A stretch of DNA of 64,000 bases, taken from contig CM048744.1 of assembly GCA_026315105.1 (NCBI GenBank), forward strand, positions 350,261,668-350,325,667. The letters are read 5' to 3'. This stretch comes from Locusta migratoria. Its lineage: Eukaryota; Arthropoda; Insecta; Orthoptera; Acrididae. Of this stretch, positions 23,169-34,140 are shown in pieces (the stretch's first letter is position 1; every line of letters starts with the position of its first letter). The notes under the pieces are model-generated. The model saw nothing but the letters and a program-made list of their open reading frames with translations. It ran no database searches and was not told where the DNA came from. The position numbers and the translations under genes were made by a program.

Positions 23169-23345
23169 CAACCTGTCAACCATAGAGCAAGAACACATTA
23201 ATTTCCACAAATTTCTCGCGAATTCCGAGGCCAATATTACACGAGGATACCTGATTTATTGACCGGATAAGGATACATTCAGAACCTGTCAACCATAGAG
23301 CAGGAACACAGTATTAATTCCCGCAAATTTGTCGCGAATTCCAAA
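23169..23345. repeat. Direct repeat, about 112-bp period
   Basis: aacctgtcaaccatagagcaagaacac...cgcgaattcc (23171-23230) recurs as aacctgtcaaccatagagcaggaacac...cgcgaattcc (about 23283-23343). The copies are about 90 percent alike. A diverged related phrase lies at 4196-4222. Confidence 0.75.
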
Positions 23346-23561
23346 TAACGAAATAGCTCCGTTTCAAAACACTTAAAATACCGTAGCACAAAATATTGAA
23401 ATATACCAAAAACTACATCGATATATAACAAACCTTATCTTCAATGACGAGATCAGTGAAATTCATTGCATAATCACTGGCACAAACGCTGCAATCAAAT
23501 GCCAGACTAAAATTTTAAAATTACCTGACATAGTCTGGTCTGGAGGCGATCTAATCGTTTT

Positions 23562-23850
23562 ATAGTCTTCAAAATGACAAGCCAAGATCGCACACTAACG
23601 ATTTATTAAATGACCGGTTTCGGTGCACTGTGTCACCATCATCTGGTCACATATATATCATAATCTGGTCATCTTGTTGAAGGAAAAAAAATGGGTATAA
23701 AATAAGTGCAACAATGCACTTAGTCACTATATAAAAAATACATAAGTTGAAAGCATCATGTTTTTAACTTGTGTATTTACTTATGTAGTGACTAAGTGCA
23801 ATGTTGCGCTGTTATTTTATACCCAATTTTTTTAAACAAGATAACAAGAT

Positions 23851-23922
<72 letters not shown>

Positions 23923-24012
23923 CCAGATGATGGTGACACAGTGCACCGAAACCGGTCGTCATTTAATAAATCGTTAGTGTGCGATCTTGGCTTGTCATTT
24001 TGAAAACTATAA
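23562..24012. mobile_element. Foldback element with mirrored hammerhead-like motifs and (AT)n centre
   Basis: Outer arms (about 23562-23652 and 23919-24012) are almost exact reverse complements, each containing a hammerhead-like core. A second inner inverted repeat includes gggtataaaataa / ttattttataccc and cttagtcactat / tagtgactaag. The (AT)n tract occupies 23853-23920. No coding sequence. This layout fits a non-autonomous Penelope-like/retrozyme-type element inserted as an inverted dimer. Confidence 0.6.
23919..23962 (+). ncRNA. Hammerhead ribozyme-like motif
   Basis: Order: helix I strand ATGAC, core CAGATGA (canonical CTGATGA with U4 changed to A), a stem-loop starting GGTG and ending CACC, GAAA, a self-complementary ACCGGT helix III with cleavage triplet GTC, then GTCAT pairing with ATGAC. 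The mirrored copy is at 23610-23652 (-). The U4 change may weaken or abolish cleavage. Confidence 0.5.
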
Positions 24013-24285
24013 AATTTTAAAACTGACGCCGAATTCACTACACATGAAACACGGAATCTTATTGGCCACAGAATACGAGTCCTGATTGGCCGCCTTCTCC
24101 GGCGTCATTCATCATGTCGATGCCAACGTCTACATACGAAGCACCACTACTACAATTGTAATTGTTTAGATTGGCAAAAAGTAACCTTTATAATAATTTT
24201 ACTGCGCAGGATTTGTCACTGAGAATTGGCTTTCTTTTCTCGACACGTGAACCAGTGTGCTGCGCTGTCACCGATAAAGGACGTG

Positions 24286-25179
24286 TAGGGATGCAAACGA
24301 TACATCGATGTTTGGTCCATAAACATCGATGTTAACATCGATTTTTTGAACAGCGATATATCGACGACAGAAGTCCAAAAATATCGACATCGTTCAACAA
24401 TTGATTGGCAACTCCATTATTACTTTATTAGTTGCTCAGTCAGCGTCAGCTCAAGTGTGGTGCTCCTGCTGTCGTCGCTCGTCGCTGTTTTCATACTTTT
24501 GAAATAGTAGGTAAGTGAAATATGAAACAATCTGAAGTTTGTCCAGCACGGGCTGCTGGCATTACTGAAATGTCACCCTCCAACATCAGTGGAATCGAAT
24601 CTTTGACAGTGTTACCCAGTCAGACTGATAACGTACTGTCAAAACGTCAGTTAAAACATCAAACAAAAGTCCGAGACAAAAGCCAACAAGTCGGAGTATA
24701 ACCTAGATTTTCATTTCAGCAAGGTACCAGATTTGATAAACGTCACTGATGAATATCTATTATTTTAAAAATACATTATTAAGTAATAACTGAAAGATGC
24801 ATAATGTTTAATTTTCTTCGCGTCGACAGCTAAGAAAAATGCAATACATCAATAAAACACAAGTTATTTCGCATGTAATGAACAAATCGATGTAAATCCC
24901 AAGTAAAATCAGCGCAATAGGTAGCGAAACCTTATTCCCAACTTTTTTCATTCTAATCTGCCATTTCGCTGTGTATTCGTAGACTAGTGAAAGAACATAA
25001 ATAAGGCAGATACTTTCTGGTAACACAGCTTCATTTCCGTGTGTTTTTTCCTAATATTTCTTAAACTTATGGAAACATCGGAAAAACATCGATGTATCGT
25101 TTTTCAGAGAGATGTTTTTTTAATATCGATATTTTTCCGAAGGAACATCGATGTTTTTATCAACGATTTTGCATTCCTA
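24286..25179. mobile_element. hAT-type non-autonomous DNA transposon
   Basis: TIRs TAGGGATGCAAA (left) and TAGGAATGCAAA (reverse complement of the right end) are flanked by the perfect 8-bp duplication aggacgtg (24278-24285 and 25180-25187), the size typical of hAT elements. Both subterminal regions carry clusters of AACATCGATGTT and ATCGAT palindromes. A short frame from about 24522 (MKQSEVCPARAAG...) follows a possible splice donor and may be a relic of transposase exon 1. No catalytic domain. Confidence 0.85.
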
Positions 25180-25187
25180 AGGACGTG

Positions 25188-25714
25188 CATGCGTACGTAT
25201 TCCTGATAGTGATAAAGCGAGAGAGACTGCGGAAAATGGTTCCCTCCCTCTTGTTTCCCCCCTCCACAAACCCACCATAACGTCCCCTCCACATTCCTCA
25301 CCCAGGCTACTGCCTTACAGATAGACTCCAGGTAGACATGATTTTTTGTGATCCTTTTTATCTCGGAACGGCGTTCTAAATTTTTTTTCTAACGGCACCA
25401 GTGTGCACGAGGCGCTTCACTCGACCCTTGAGCTGTACCACTCAACAACTCGACGATACGTTTTTGAAGTCCTTCCACGCCAGTACGGTCTAATTTCTAT
25501 TCAGAGGAGCAGTTTGTGATATCAGGAGCGTTCGTCTGGCAACGAAGGATGATATTGTACACACAACCAGAAAAGGATTAGCCTGACACGGAAGACAATC
25601 CCACTTACGATCCGCAATTCCAGTCAAATACGCAGAGTTTTTTGTGTGACTAGAAACAGCTGTAAGACACTTTAGGAACTGCATGTTATTACTAGACTAC
25701 GTGAAATTCGTACA
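25188..25714. other. Non-coding intron sequence
   Basis: No recognised gene or repeat. Confidence 0.4.
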
Positions 25715-25774
25715 TGCTATAAATGCTACATTAGTGCTATAAATGCTACATTAGTGCTATAAATGCTACATAAG
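25715..25774. repeat. Tandem repeat, 20-bp unit x 3
   Basis: tgctataaatgctacattag occurs twice perfectly and a third time with one change (cataag). Too few units and no spacers to be a CRISPR-like array. Confidence 0.85.
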
Positions 25775-26787
25775 TAAAAGTCAATGACATTTATTAAAAT
25801 TAGTTATATCAGCAGAATTTATTGCTCAATTGATAAAACATCTTAATATACAGGTAACAGAATGTCACTGATTATAATATATCTACAATTATATGTGAAA
25901 TCACGAGATAAAGTGACCAAAAATTAAGATTGGTAACGAGTACTAGTGTAACTACAATGTTCTGTTAAACTTTCCAAGAGACATTTGTGCACTACCGAGC
26001 TACCAGAGTACTTTAGATACCTTTTTGTGATATTTAACATCAGTGAAAGGCCAAAGGTATTTCATTTATACCTGGAGGTATAAGAAAAGGGAAGATAAGA
26101 AAAAACACCAATCTTTATTAGAAGACTTCGAACGGTATACTGTCTTGCTTTGTTGCTTGTGAATGATGTTTTATAGTGTAGAATTTTTGAATTTCATCCT
26201 AATCAATGTTTTCTTTCTTCTTTATTTGCTTCATTACCTAAACAGATAAAAATTCAAAAACTTTGCTGTAAACACAGAACTATTTGTTAGTAAAATGGCA
26301 AATATATACCAATTACTTAAATTTTGGAATGGCTGCTATTTTTCCTATTTTCAATTTATAAAACTGAACAGCATTTTAACCATTATGTAAGTTGCTTTCA
26401 TCTGAACCTTGAGGTACCTACTTGCAACAGTGGCCTAAACAAATTTGTATTGACAATGATAACGGTCACAGAAGCCTATACTTACATTGACTGAAGTGTG
26501 TTAAAAATGGCTACTCATGAACCGAGTTTTAGGTGTGACGCAATGACTATCTGATATAAGGTTCATGGCTGAAATTCATTGGTGTCACTTTTGCAATGTG
26601 AAGCAACTGGGACGACGAAAATGTAAACACATTTAAAGTGCCAGTTACTGATATGTCAAAGAATTATAAAACCGTAGCTCATTTAGATGTTTAAACACGT
26701 TTAAAACTATAATCGCTAAATAAATGCTAAATCTGAATTTCAAAATGCTAAATTTTCAAAGTTTATTTGCTAATTTCACGTAGCTCT
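25775..26787. other. AT-rich non-coding intron sequence
   Basis: No recognisable coding, TIR or SINE signal. Confidence 0.4.
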
Positions 26788-26960
26788 AATTATTACCCAT
26801 CATCTGTTTATTTTACTCGTGTAAATAGATCGGTTTCGGTTTTAAACCACCATCACGGACTGTAAGTAATCAGTTTGTTCAGCTTACAATCCCTGATGAT
26901 GGTTTAAAACCGAAATCGGACGATTTACATGTGTAAAATAAACAGCTGGTGGTTAATAAT
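26788..26960. mobile_element. Short foldback element with hammerhead-like cores
   Basis: Arms 26788-26864 and 26884-26960 are reverse complements with scattered changes, separated by about 19 bp. Each carries the hammerhead-like core. At 173 bp this is the most compact of the foldbacks. Confidence 0.6.
26886..26926 (+). ncRNA. Hammerhead ribozyme-like motif
   Basis: Canonical core CTGATGA (26893-26899), stem GGTT...AACC, GAAA (26912-26915), then TCGGAC in place of the usual ACCGGTC. Flanks AATC and GATT can form helix I with a bulged C. Helix III is mutated, so activity is doubtful. Confidence 0.45.
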
Positions 26961-28091
26961 ATACACTTTCTAAAGAAGCAGAAATCAATGGGCACACACT
27001 GACGTTTCTAGCCATCCAGAGTGATTCTACTCGTGAGACGAAGCCAGCTTGTTGAAAACTTTACTGAAACGTTCAATTATTTGCGTTGTGATAAAGGAAA
27101 AATCTGCTTGTTCATCTGCAAATTTCGTTGACTTTCATTTAATATTTTTCCCATGACGTCATTTTCAGAGTGGCAGTGCAACTAAATTCTAGAAACTTTT
27201 TATTCTGCAAGAGCGTGCATGTGTGTAAAGTTGATAACTGAACATAATTCACAAACCTTTTTCAGCAACTTTCAGATTGTTAGACTCGGTTGCGAATACA
27301 TTATTTCCCACTGGCATTTATTATTAACACGACTGAAATTAAACAGTAATTGAATCGAAACTCCACCATCGTTGTCATTTGACTGGTATGCCTTTAAGCA
27401 TTCAGTCTGGAGCAAATCCCCTTTATAAAACTCCTCCACGATGCCACCTCTGACCAATTCTTGACCAAATCCAAGTACTTTCTCCTTGGTCTCTCTAGAT
27501 TCTCCTAGCCCCTACTGCCGAACCCGTGAGTTTCTTAGGCAAACTTGCTTCTCCCATGCGTGTAACAAGACCCCATCATCTCAGCATGTTCACCATAACT
27601 GCTTCATCTATGATGTTCAGAGCGTTTTTGATTTATTCATTACGGACAATGCGTGCCTGCTACTTTCGTATCTGTAATCTCAACCTTATTCATAAGGTAA
27701 CCTGTATCCACCCTGCTTTTACTCCCAAACAAATAAGTTGCTCGAAAGATTGAACGGTGCACTGCTAACTTAGTACTGATTTCCTTCTAACAGAAGAGAG
27801 TAAATCTTAGCTGAGCACCCACTGCATTAGTTTTGCTACACTTTGATTCCAGTTCTTTTACTACGTTGCCATCCCGTGAGAAAATAATATCCTAGGTACT
27901 TGAAACTGTCAACCTGTTCTTCGTTCATCCAATTTGGCTTTCAATCTGTTTTCCTCCCCCACAGATATTACTTCAGTTTCGGAGATGCTGGTTTTCATAC
28001 CATAATCCTTAGATCTTTGATAAACGTCTGAAATATTACGTCGAATTTGTCATAACCCCGAAGATATGTGCATATGCAGAAATGCTATTTT

Positions 28092-28291
28092 TTTTTTTTA
28101 AATTCAAATGTTTGTATAGCTTATGGGACTTAACTACGGGGTCATCAGTCCCTAAACTTAAACTACTTATGAACTAGCTAACACAAAGGACGGCACGAAT
28201 ATCCATGCCCGAGGGGGGGATTCAAACCCCCCACCGTAGTGGCCGCGCAGACCGTGACTTGCGCGCCGCAGTCCCCCGGCCACCGGGACCG
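28092..28291 (-). repeat. S1 SINE inserted in RTE-B
   Basis: Minus-strand S1 copy ending in poly-A (plus-strand poly-T). The target duplication is gctatttt (28084-28091 and 28292-28299). In the sister RTE-B copy the site reads uninterrupted (gcttattttgttttcacc, about 54147). The head is damaged (gcgcgccgcag). Confidence 0.85.
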
Positions 28292-28928
28292 GCTATTTTG
28301 TTTTTACCTATTTTAATCTTACACTGCCAGTCTATTGTTTCCAACATATGATTCATAAAAATTACGAACAGTGGTGACAGCTTACAGCATTGTCTTACCC
28401 TGAAACTACCGTGAGCCATGAACTCAATTTACCGTCGACTCTCAACTGCTGCCTCTCTATCTACATAAAGACGTTTAATTGCCTGCATAAGTTCGCCTCC
28501 TAGTCCATAATCTACTAGAACTGACAATAGCTTCCTTCTAGGAAAATGGTCCTAAGCTTTTTATAGATCTATAAAACATGGATAAAATTCCCTGTTCTTC
28601 TCATAGCACTTTTCCATTATCTGTCGCATCTGGTCCTGTCAGCCTCTAAGAGGCCTAAACCCACACTGATTTTCATCCAACTTCTATTCAAACTTCTATT
28701 CAACTAATACTCACACTCTGCTTTCAACAGCACCTGAGAATATTTTGCTTACAACGGTAATTAAAGATACTCGTAGATGTTACAATCTTTCGTATTTCCA
28801 TACTTGAAAATTGCTGTGTTTACTGTTTTCGTCCCGTCAAACTGAACCTATCCAGACTCCCACACCATTTCAATTATTCTGTGAAATCATTTGGTGAGAC
28901 CTGATATTCCACTGCATTTGATGAGTTC

Positions 28929-29243
28929 CTACTTAATTTCATCTACCCCAGCCGCTCTATTACACTGCAATCTATTAACCAGTCTCTTCACTTCCTCGAA
29001 TGTGAGCTTGTTTCCACCATTCCTATTCCATTGTACATCGAAATCTGAAAGATAAGTGAACTTTTCACCTACAATGAACATTTCTTCAAAATATTCACCC
29101 AATCTGCACAAAACATCCTCCTGTTTCACTAACAGCTTTCCTGACTTGGCTAAAATACTTCTCAGTACCTTCTTCCCTCCCTTTCGAAGACTGCTAAATA
29201 CACTCCAGAAAGGTTTTCCAGCGGCTTGATACAGAGTTTCCAA
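28929..29243 (-). pseudogene. RTE-B linker / N-terminal RT fragment
   Basis: A 104-residue frame ending in the RT-0 type motif CNRAAGVDEIK, preceded by WSVFSSLRKGGKK and a LGEYFEEMF helix, as in the linker between endonuclease and RT of RTE-type polyproteins. Confidence 0.72.
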
Positions 29244-30435
29244 CCTGTTTCCGAAGTCTTCCCATGAATTCTGCTTGGATGCTGCAATTTTTCTTTCTTC
29301 AACATTCTATGCCTGAACGAGTTCTAGTATGAAACCATTTTTGAAACGCCTTTTTTCTTTTATAGTCTGTCTTAACTGTGTCACTCCACCATGCTGCCTT
29401 CCTGTCTTTACACACTACTGCTGCAAGACATTCTCTAGCCACTTCTGTACCTTGTCCATTCCACTTGAGTGACTGTAAATGATTACATTCAACTAACTGG
29501 TACCTTTTGTTACATCGTTATGTACTTGAGCCTGATTTTGCTATCCTGAAGTTTCTCCACTCTTATCCTTCTACATGTGGCCCTGACTTCCTGCACGTTT
29601 GACAACAGCAATTTCGCTGCAGATTAAACAATGACCAGTGTCATCAAATGACCCTCTGAGCACTTGTGTGCCCCTGACTGCCTTCCTAAATTCCTCATTT
29701 GTTATTATATAGTGACACATCTGGTTTCCCTGTCTTCCCGAATATACCACTGAATCTTCTTGCGTTAAAAAAGGTATTGGTAGAGAAAACAGAGCTGTTC
29801 AGTGTTCCCGTTGGCCTGCATATCCTCTCCAAACGTATCCATAACATTTCCATATCCTTCCCTGTCATTGAACTCGCCCATTAGCAAATATTTGCCCTTG
29901 TCCTTTAATAACGGCGTCATAAAATCTGTCCACCGCAACTCGGTCTATCGCTTCGCAGGGCAAATAAACAACACAACCTAATTTTCTTGCTAGAGACTGT
30001 CAAATCCATCCACATCAGTCGTTCATTTACATACGTACCTCATTGCAATTACGCTGAGTTAAAGTGCTTTCCTGAAGTAAAACCTAACTCCCCACTGTGC
30101 CCTTCCTGCTTTGGCTCATGATTCCTAGACCTTGTATTCTACGTCTTCTTTTCTCCACCTTTACCCGAATAACTAGCACATCCAACAACTAGACGTCTAA
30201 CAACCCCTATAGCTGTTAAGAGCTCCCCATCTCATTCGCCAAGTCGTATCTGAGGAGTTCCTGGTCTGTCAAGAGGTACGACTCCGTCACCTCCAAAGGT
30301 CAGAGCCATTATGCTCTGATTGTTTACAGCATCAGATCTAAGCACTTGGGCAGCAGGTTGCTAGTTTCACTTCCCAAGGGTTCCATTGGGTTTTACTCCT
30401 AACGGTTGAGGGACTAACCGGCGGATTTGTCAGTC

Positions 30436-30442
<7 letters not shown>

Positions 30443-30483
<41 letters not shown>
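30443..30483. repeat. (GA)n microsatellite
   Basis: About 20 GA units. Confidence 0.95.
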
Positions 30484-30485
<2 letters not shown>

Positions 30486-31560
30486 TCGCTAGTTGAACCA
30501 AAATCATATTTATAAACACACAATACAGTCAGAACATCACACACAAAGTTGATAGCAGACGCCTGTTTTGACAGAAACGAAACAAAAACACCCCTCACAG
30601 CACGAACCAAAGAACTCGAAAGCAAAGAACACATACACAGACAATAGACAAACAAAACAAACGACATACAGAGCCTGCCAGGCCACAGAAATGGTTGTTT
30701 CAAAAACTTTCGTAAGAAATGTTACTGTAAATAAATACATGTGTAAAATAGTGTAAATATAAGCAGTGACAGCAAGTGACAATGTGCTACAAACCACACA
30801 TGAAGACAAAAACATAAAAAAAAATCGTGAGTAATATTAATAGTCCAATTTATTCAGAATTGCATGAGAACTGTTACAGATCGAATTTCGTAATAGCTAA
30901 AACAAATAATGTAATACAAACCATTTATTGTACAGCTAACCATTGAAGATGCTTTAAAATAAAGCGAAACGCGTCTGGTCTAAAGTAGACCAATTTACAG
31001 TTGCAAAAGATGGTCCCATAACCTATACAAGCTATATGTTTTTCCATATTGCTACTCGAAGGGTGTGAATGTGTTATTGAAGCATCACGACAATTTCTAG
31101 TCTACATGCTTCATGTGTCACTACATTATATACTAGTGTGAAAAACTAGAGGACGAAACTATCGCTTCCGGTCATTGCCAAGAAACATAGCTCCATGAAA
31201 CGTAGACCATTCACTAAGCTGACAAGCTATGGGCTAGTCGCGTGCACATTAAAGCCCTGTATAGGGAAAGCAACGCTTACTTAGCAGCGGGCGACATGTT
31301 GCATCACGCGGCTGGCGTGCTCCCATAGCGTTCCACAGGGCCGCTGCGCTAAAACCAGTTTATAATCACTTTCAATGGCGGCTGGTGATAATGTGCTGCA
31401 GCACACTGTACATATATTTCTAAAATTATGCCATTTCTCTTCGAATGCAGGCGAGAAATCGCTATAAAATTACATCCTTTCTCTTGGAATACGAGCCAGA
31501 TATCACAATAAAATTATGCCTATTCCTTTCCAATGCGTATTAGAATGCTAGTAATAAGGA
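30484..31560. other. Non-coding intron sequence
   Basis: No gene recognised. It contains one hammerhead-like motif (30939-30979). Confidence 0.4.
30939..30979 (+). ncRNA. Hammerhead ribozyme-like motif (best helix I pairing with 55-kb type core)
   Basis: ACCA (helix I), TTGAAGA core (C3 changed to U), perfect 5-bp stem GCTTT/AAAGC, GAAA, self-complementary ACGCGT helix III with GTC cleavage site, then TGGT pairing with ACCA. All elements are in the correct order and spacing for a type I hammerhead with a minimal helix III. Confidence 0.5.
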
Positions 31561-31569
31561 TGAAAACGC

Positions 31570-31880
31570 ATTTTGGAGCGCTCTCGGCGCGATAGCTGGA
31601 AACCAGCTCCGTGTGCTGAAATGGGATTCAGCCGCGCTGGTACGTGCGCAGAGAGGCGGCGCAGTCGTCTGTTCGCTAGTGCGCATGCGCAGACGTGACG
31701 TCAGGCCTGACGGCTCATATGTGCTGAGACCGACTGCAACACCAGATCGATCTTTCTCTTCGCGCTGCGTGTATCGGCTGCGGAAGAATAGTGTATTACG
31801 AATATTGCGGCATACAGAGCCAAATAGCGCGCTGGCTCAGGCGTCTTGCGCGTTCTCTCTCAAACCTACCTGTGTGAGGC
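31570..31880. promoter_or_regulatory. Isolated CpG-rich block with NRF1-like and CRE-like sites
   Basis: A small GC/CpG-dense island amid AT-rich intron. It contains TGCGCATGCGCA (31680-31691), a perfect palindromic NRF1-type site, and TGACGTCA (31696-31703), a perfect CRE/ATF palindrome, 4 bp apart. No coding or TE similarity was recognised. It may be an internal promoter/enhancer of CAD or an unrelated transcription unit. Confidence 0.4.
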
Positions 31881-32224
31881 TCGTATTCAAATACCTCTGA
31901 GTCTAAATTTTTAATTTCTGTAAATAAAATAGATATTTTTTAAACGTTATTTTTACTACTTGCAGTGAATACATGCAGTTGGCAGCGCTGTTATAGATTT
32001 CCCTGAAGGTCTTACTGTCAATACAGTATTAATTGATATTTAATTAAAGGCAATTATGATTGACTTTTTATTTTAGTATATTTTGTTTCCTGTTTATTTT
32101 TGTTTTATTGTAGCACACTGGTAAAATTTTGTACGAGCCGCCACTGATCACTTTACGTTGGAAGTGAAAGTGAAAATGATAGCGATACACTGATGCACAG
32201 TACAGCGTCGATGAATGCTAGAGG
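31881..32224. other. Non-coding intron sequence
   Basis: AT-rich, nothing recognised. Confidence 0.4.
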
Positions 32225-33277
32225 TACAGTCAACAGAACGGAATTTGAAAGACGTCTGCTAGGGAAAGTTCGTAGAGGCAGGCTTCCATTTACTTGTCAG
32301 CATGAATGAAATCGTGATAAATTTCTGTTCAGATGAATATTCAATGGCTCACTTGAATACTATCCAACATTTTTTCAACTAGCATCTATTGTCACCTTGA
32401 AATAACATGCGTTAGGAAAATCTTTACGGAACTATGACAAATAAGTATCTGAAAGATAAAGGTGGAGAGTACGATGTTAACATTTACATTTATATATTTC
32501 TAAAACCCTGTCAGGTAATTTGGTAGAGAATCCTAAGAAATTTTGGTTGTATGTAAAGTAAGGTAAAGCAGTCAACAATCCGAAGATTGGTTTGAACACC
32601 ACAGTGCTTTACTAGGCATGGTCCTGTTTGGAGGTGGTATGCCGTTGCCTTCCTCCGACCTTCGAACTTACTTACCCAGCCAGTTATAGGGGGACCTACA
32701 GTTTAACGTGGGTTCCGAACCACGGCGCTACTCGGTATTTTTCACGTGGGCAACACTGCCAGAGGTGAAAGTGGAAAGTGACATAAAAATCCTGGGACCT
32801 GGCGGGGATCGAACCCGCGACCTTTGGATTATGTAGTCTGGCACTCTACCACTGTGCAACCGAGGCGCACTATGTAAAGTATACTAGCGGTAAAACATGC
32901 ACGTCTTCACTACGAAATAGTAACGGTCATGCTGCTGATGACGGTTCTGCTAAAAGTGTTGCTTAACGCATTCTTCCGAAATTACTTCGCGAAGGAAGAC
33001 GAAGCAAATACCGCAGAATTCGTATCAAGAACAGCTGCCAGCATGCGTAATTCAGAAATTGATACCCCTGTGTATTAAAGCCATTGAAATCGCTTATAAA
33101 AGTCTCCCGGTCCCGCTTGTATACCAGTTAGGTTCCTTTCAGAGTATGCTGATGCAATAGCCCCGTACCTTGTAAACATTTACAACCGTTCGTTCCGTAC
33201 TCAAAGACCGGAAAGTTCAACAGCTTACGCCAATATTCGAGAAAGGCAATAGGAATGATCAACAAAATTATAGGCCT
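32225..33277 (+). mobile_element. CR1-like LINE, 5' part of a split copy
   Basis: The coding relic includes NPKKFWLYVK..TSG in the linker (interrupted by an S5 SINE), and RT entry motifs LSEYADAIAPYLV and a FEKGNRNDQQNY-like stretch at the end. It breaks at about 33277 within the YRPIS region and resumes at 38952. The intervening 5.67 kb is therefore inserted DNA. Confidence 0.8.
32561..32870 (-). repeat. S5 tRNA-derived SINE
   Basis: The minus strand begins gtgcgcctcggttgcacagt (box A region), with box B GGTTCGATCC, and is followed by a 230-bp body. The perfect target duplication tatgtaaagta (32550-32560 and 32871-32881) lies in the LINE linker. Longest SINE type here (310 bp). Confidence 0.85.
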
Positions 33278-34140
33278 ACTAGCTGAAAACCCGGCGTTGC
33301 CCGGGTATTTATTTATTTATTCCTGCCATTTTTCAGGTATATATTCATTTGTATAAGAGCTGTGTGTCTGTAAAATCTCTTCGTAATACAATTAGCAGTA
33401 CAGAAGTAATAGATTAAAACTTGGTGCGTGATGGGGCGGTTTTTCATGAACGTTACTGTTTGTGCTCATATCTCATGAACTGTGTGTCGTACTGTGATGC
33501 AATTTAGAAGGTACATTCAACTGCATGTATGTATACTGAACGTAAAATTTCCTATGGCTACAATTTGTAGTGTACAAATTATAATTGTAATGTCATATCC
33601 AATGCCGTAGTTTTACTCCATAAACAGCGGAAAAATAGTAAGCGAGAAACTTTCTTCCTTTCATTTTACTATGGTTGTCAGCGAGAAAAAGTTTAATAAA
33701 GGTTTGAAATTATGTTCAAAGTTTGTTGCAAGTCGCTATATACTCTCATTCTCATAAAGTCTCGCCGTATTATATGGCATTTTTTGCGATATCTATTGGT
33801 TATGATGTAATATCTTTTGAACCATGTGCCGTATGTGATTCTTAACCATGCAGTAATTGTTACCTCACGGTAAGGAATGTGTGTACCAAATTTGGTTGAA
33901 ATCGGTCCAGTGGTTTAGGAGAAAATGAGCAGCATTGTCGCAAAATGCAGCAGTTTCTCGCGCATCTCATTGTATATGACGTCATATCTCGTGAACTATA
34001 TATTGTATGTGATTCTTACACTTACGGCGACCGTCCTCATGGATTGAAGCTTACGTGTACAAAATTTCATAAAGATTGGAACAAAATTGTAGATTTGTAT
34101 TATAACATTCACATGCTATGTAAGTAATTAAATTTCATTC

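Larger units (their letters stand above)
22150..24165. repeat. Long inverted-repeat pair with CCAAT-type motifs
   Basis: Left arm at about 22150-22245 (gtagacgttggcaacgg, agccaattaggagtcg, ggccaataagaaa) and right arm at about 24035-24165 (cttattggcca, gagtcctgattggc, gatgccaacgtctaca) are diverged reverse complements about 1.8 kb apart. Each arm carries two CCAAT-type boxes. They may be two opposite copies of one dispersed repeat or the ends of one element. Confidence 0.55.
27355..30430 (-). mobile_element. RTE-B LINE, near full length, decayed
   Basis: The minus strand runs from about 30430 (leader) through a decayed endonuclease and RT to about 27355. The 3' half (ctgaatgcttaaaggcatac and onward) matches the RTE-B copy at 53318-54750. 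RT motifs are fragmentary and split by an S1 SINE at 28092-28291. The sequence differs from RTE-A. Multiple stops, so inactive. Confidence 0.82.

Noticed and set aside
25715..25774. Possible CRISPR-like array
   Set aside because: Three head-to-tail 20-bp units without spacers in a eukaryotic intron; a plain minisatellite.
29699..29884. 61-residue + strand frame
   Set aside because: Lies antisense within the RTE-B endonuclease region.
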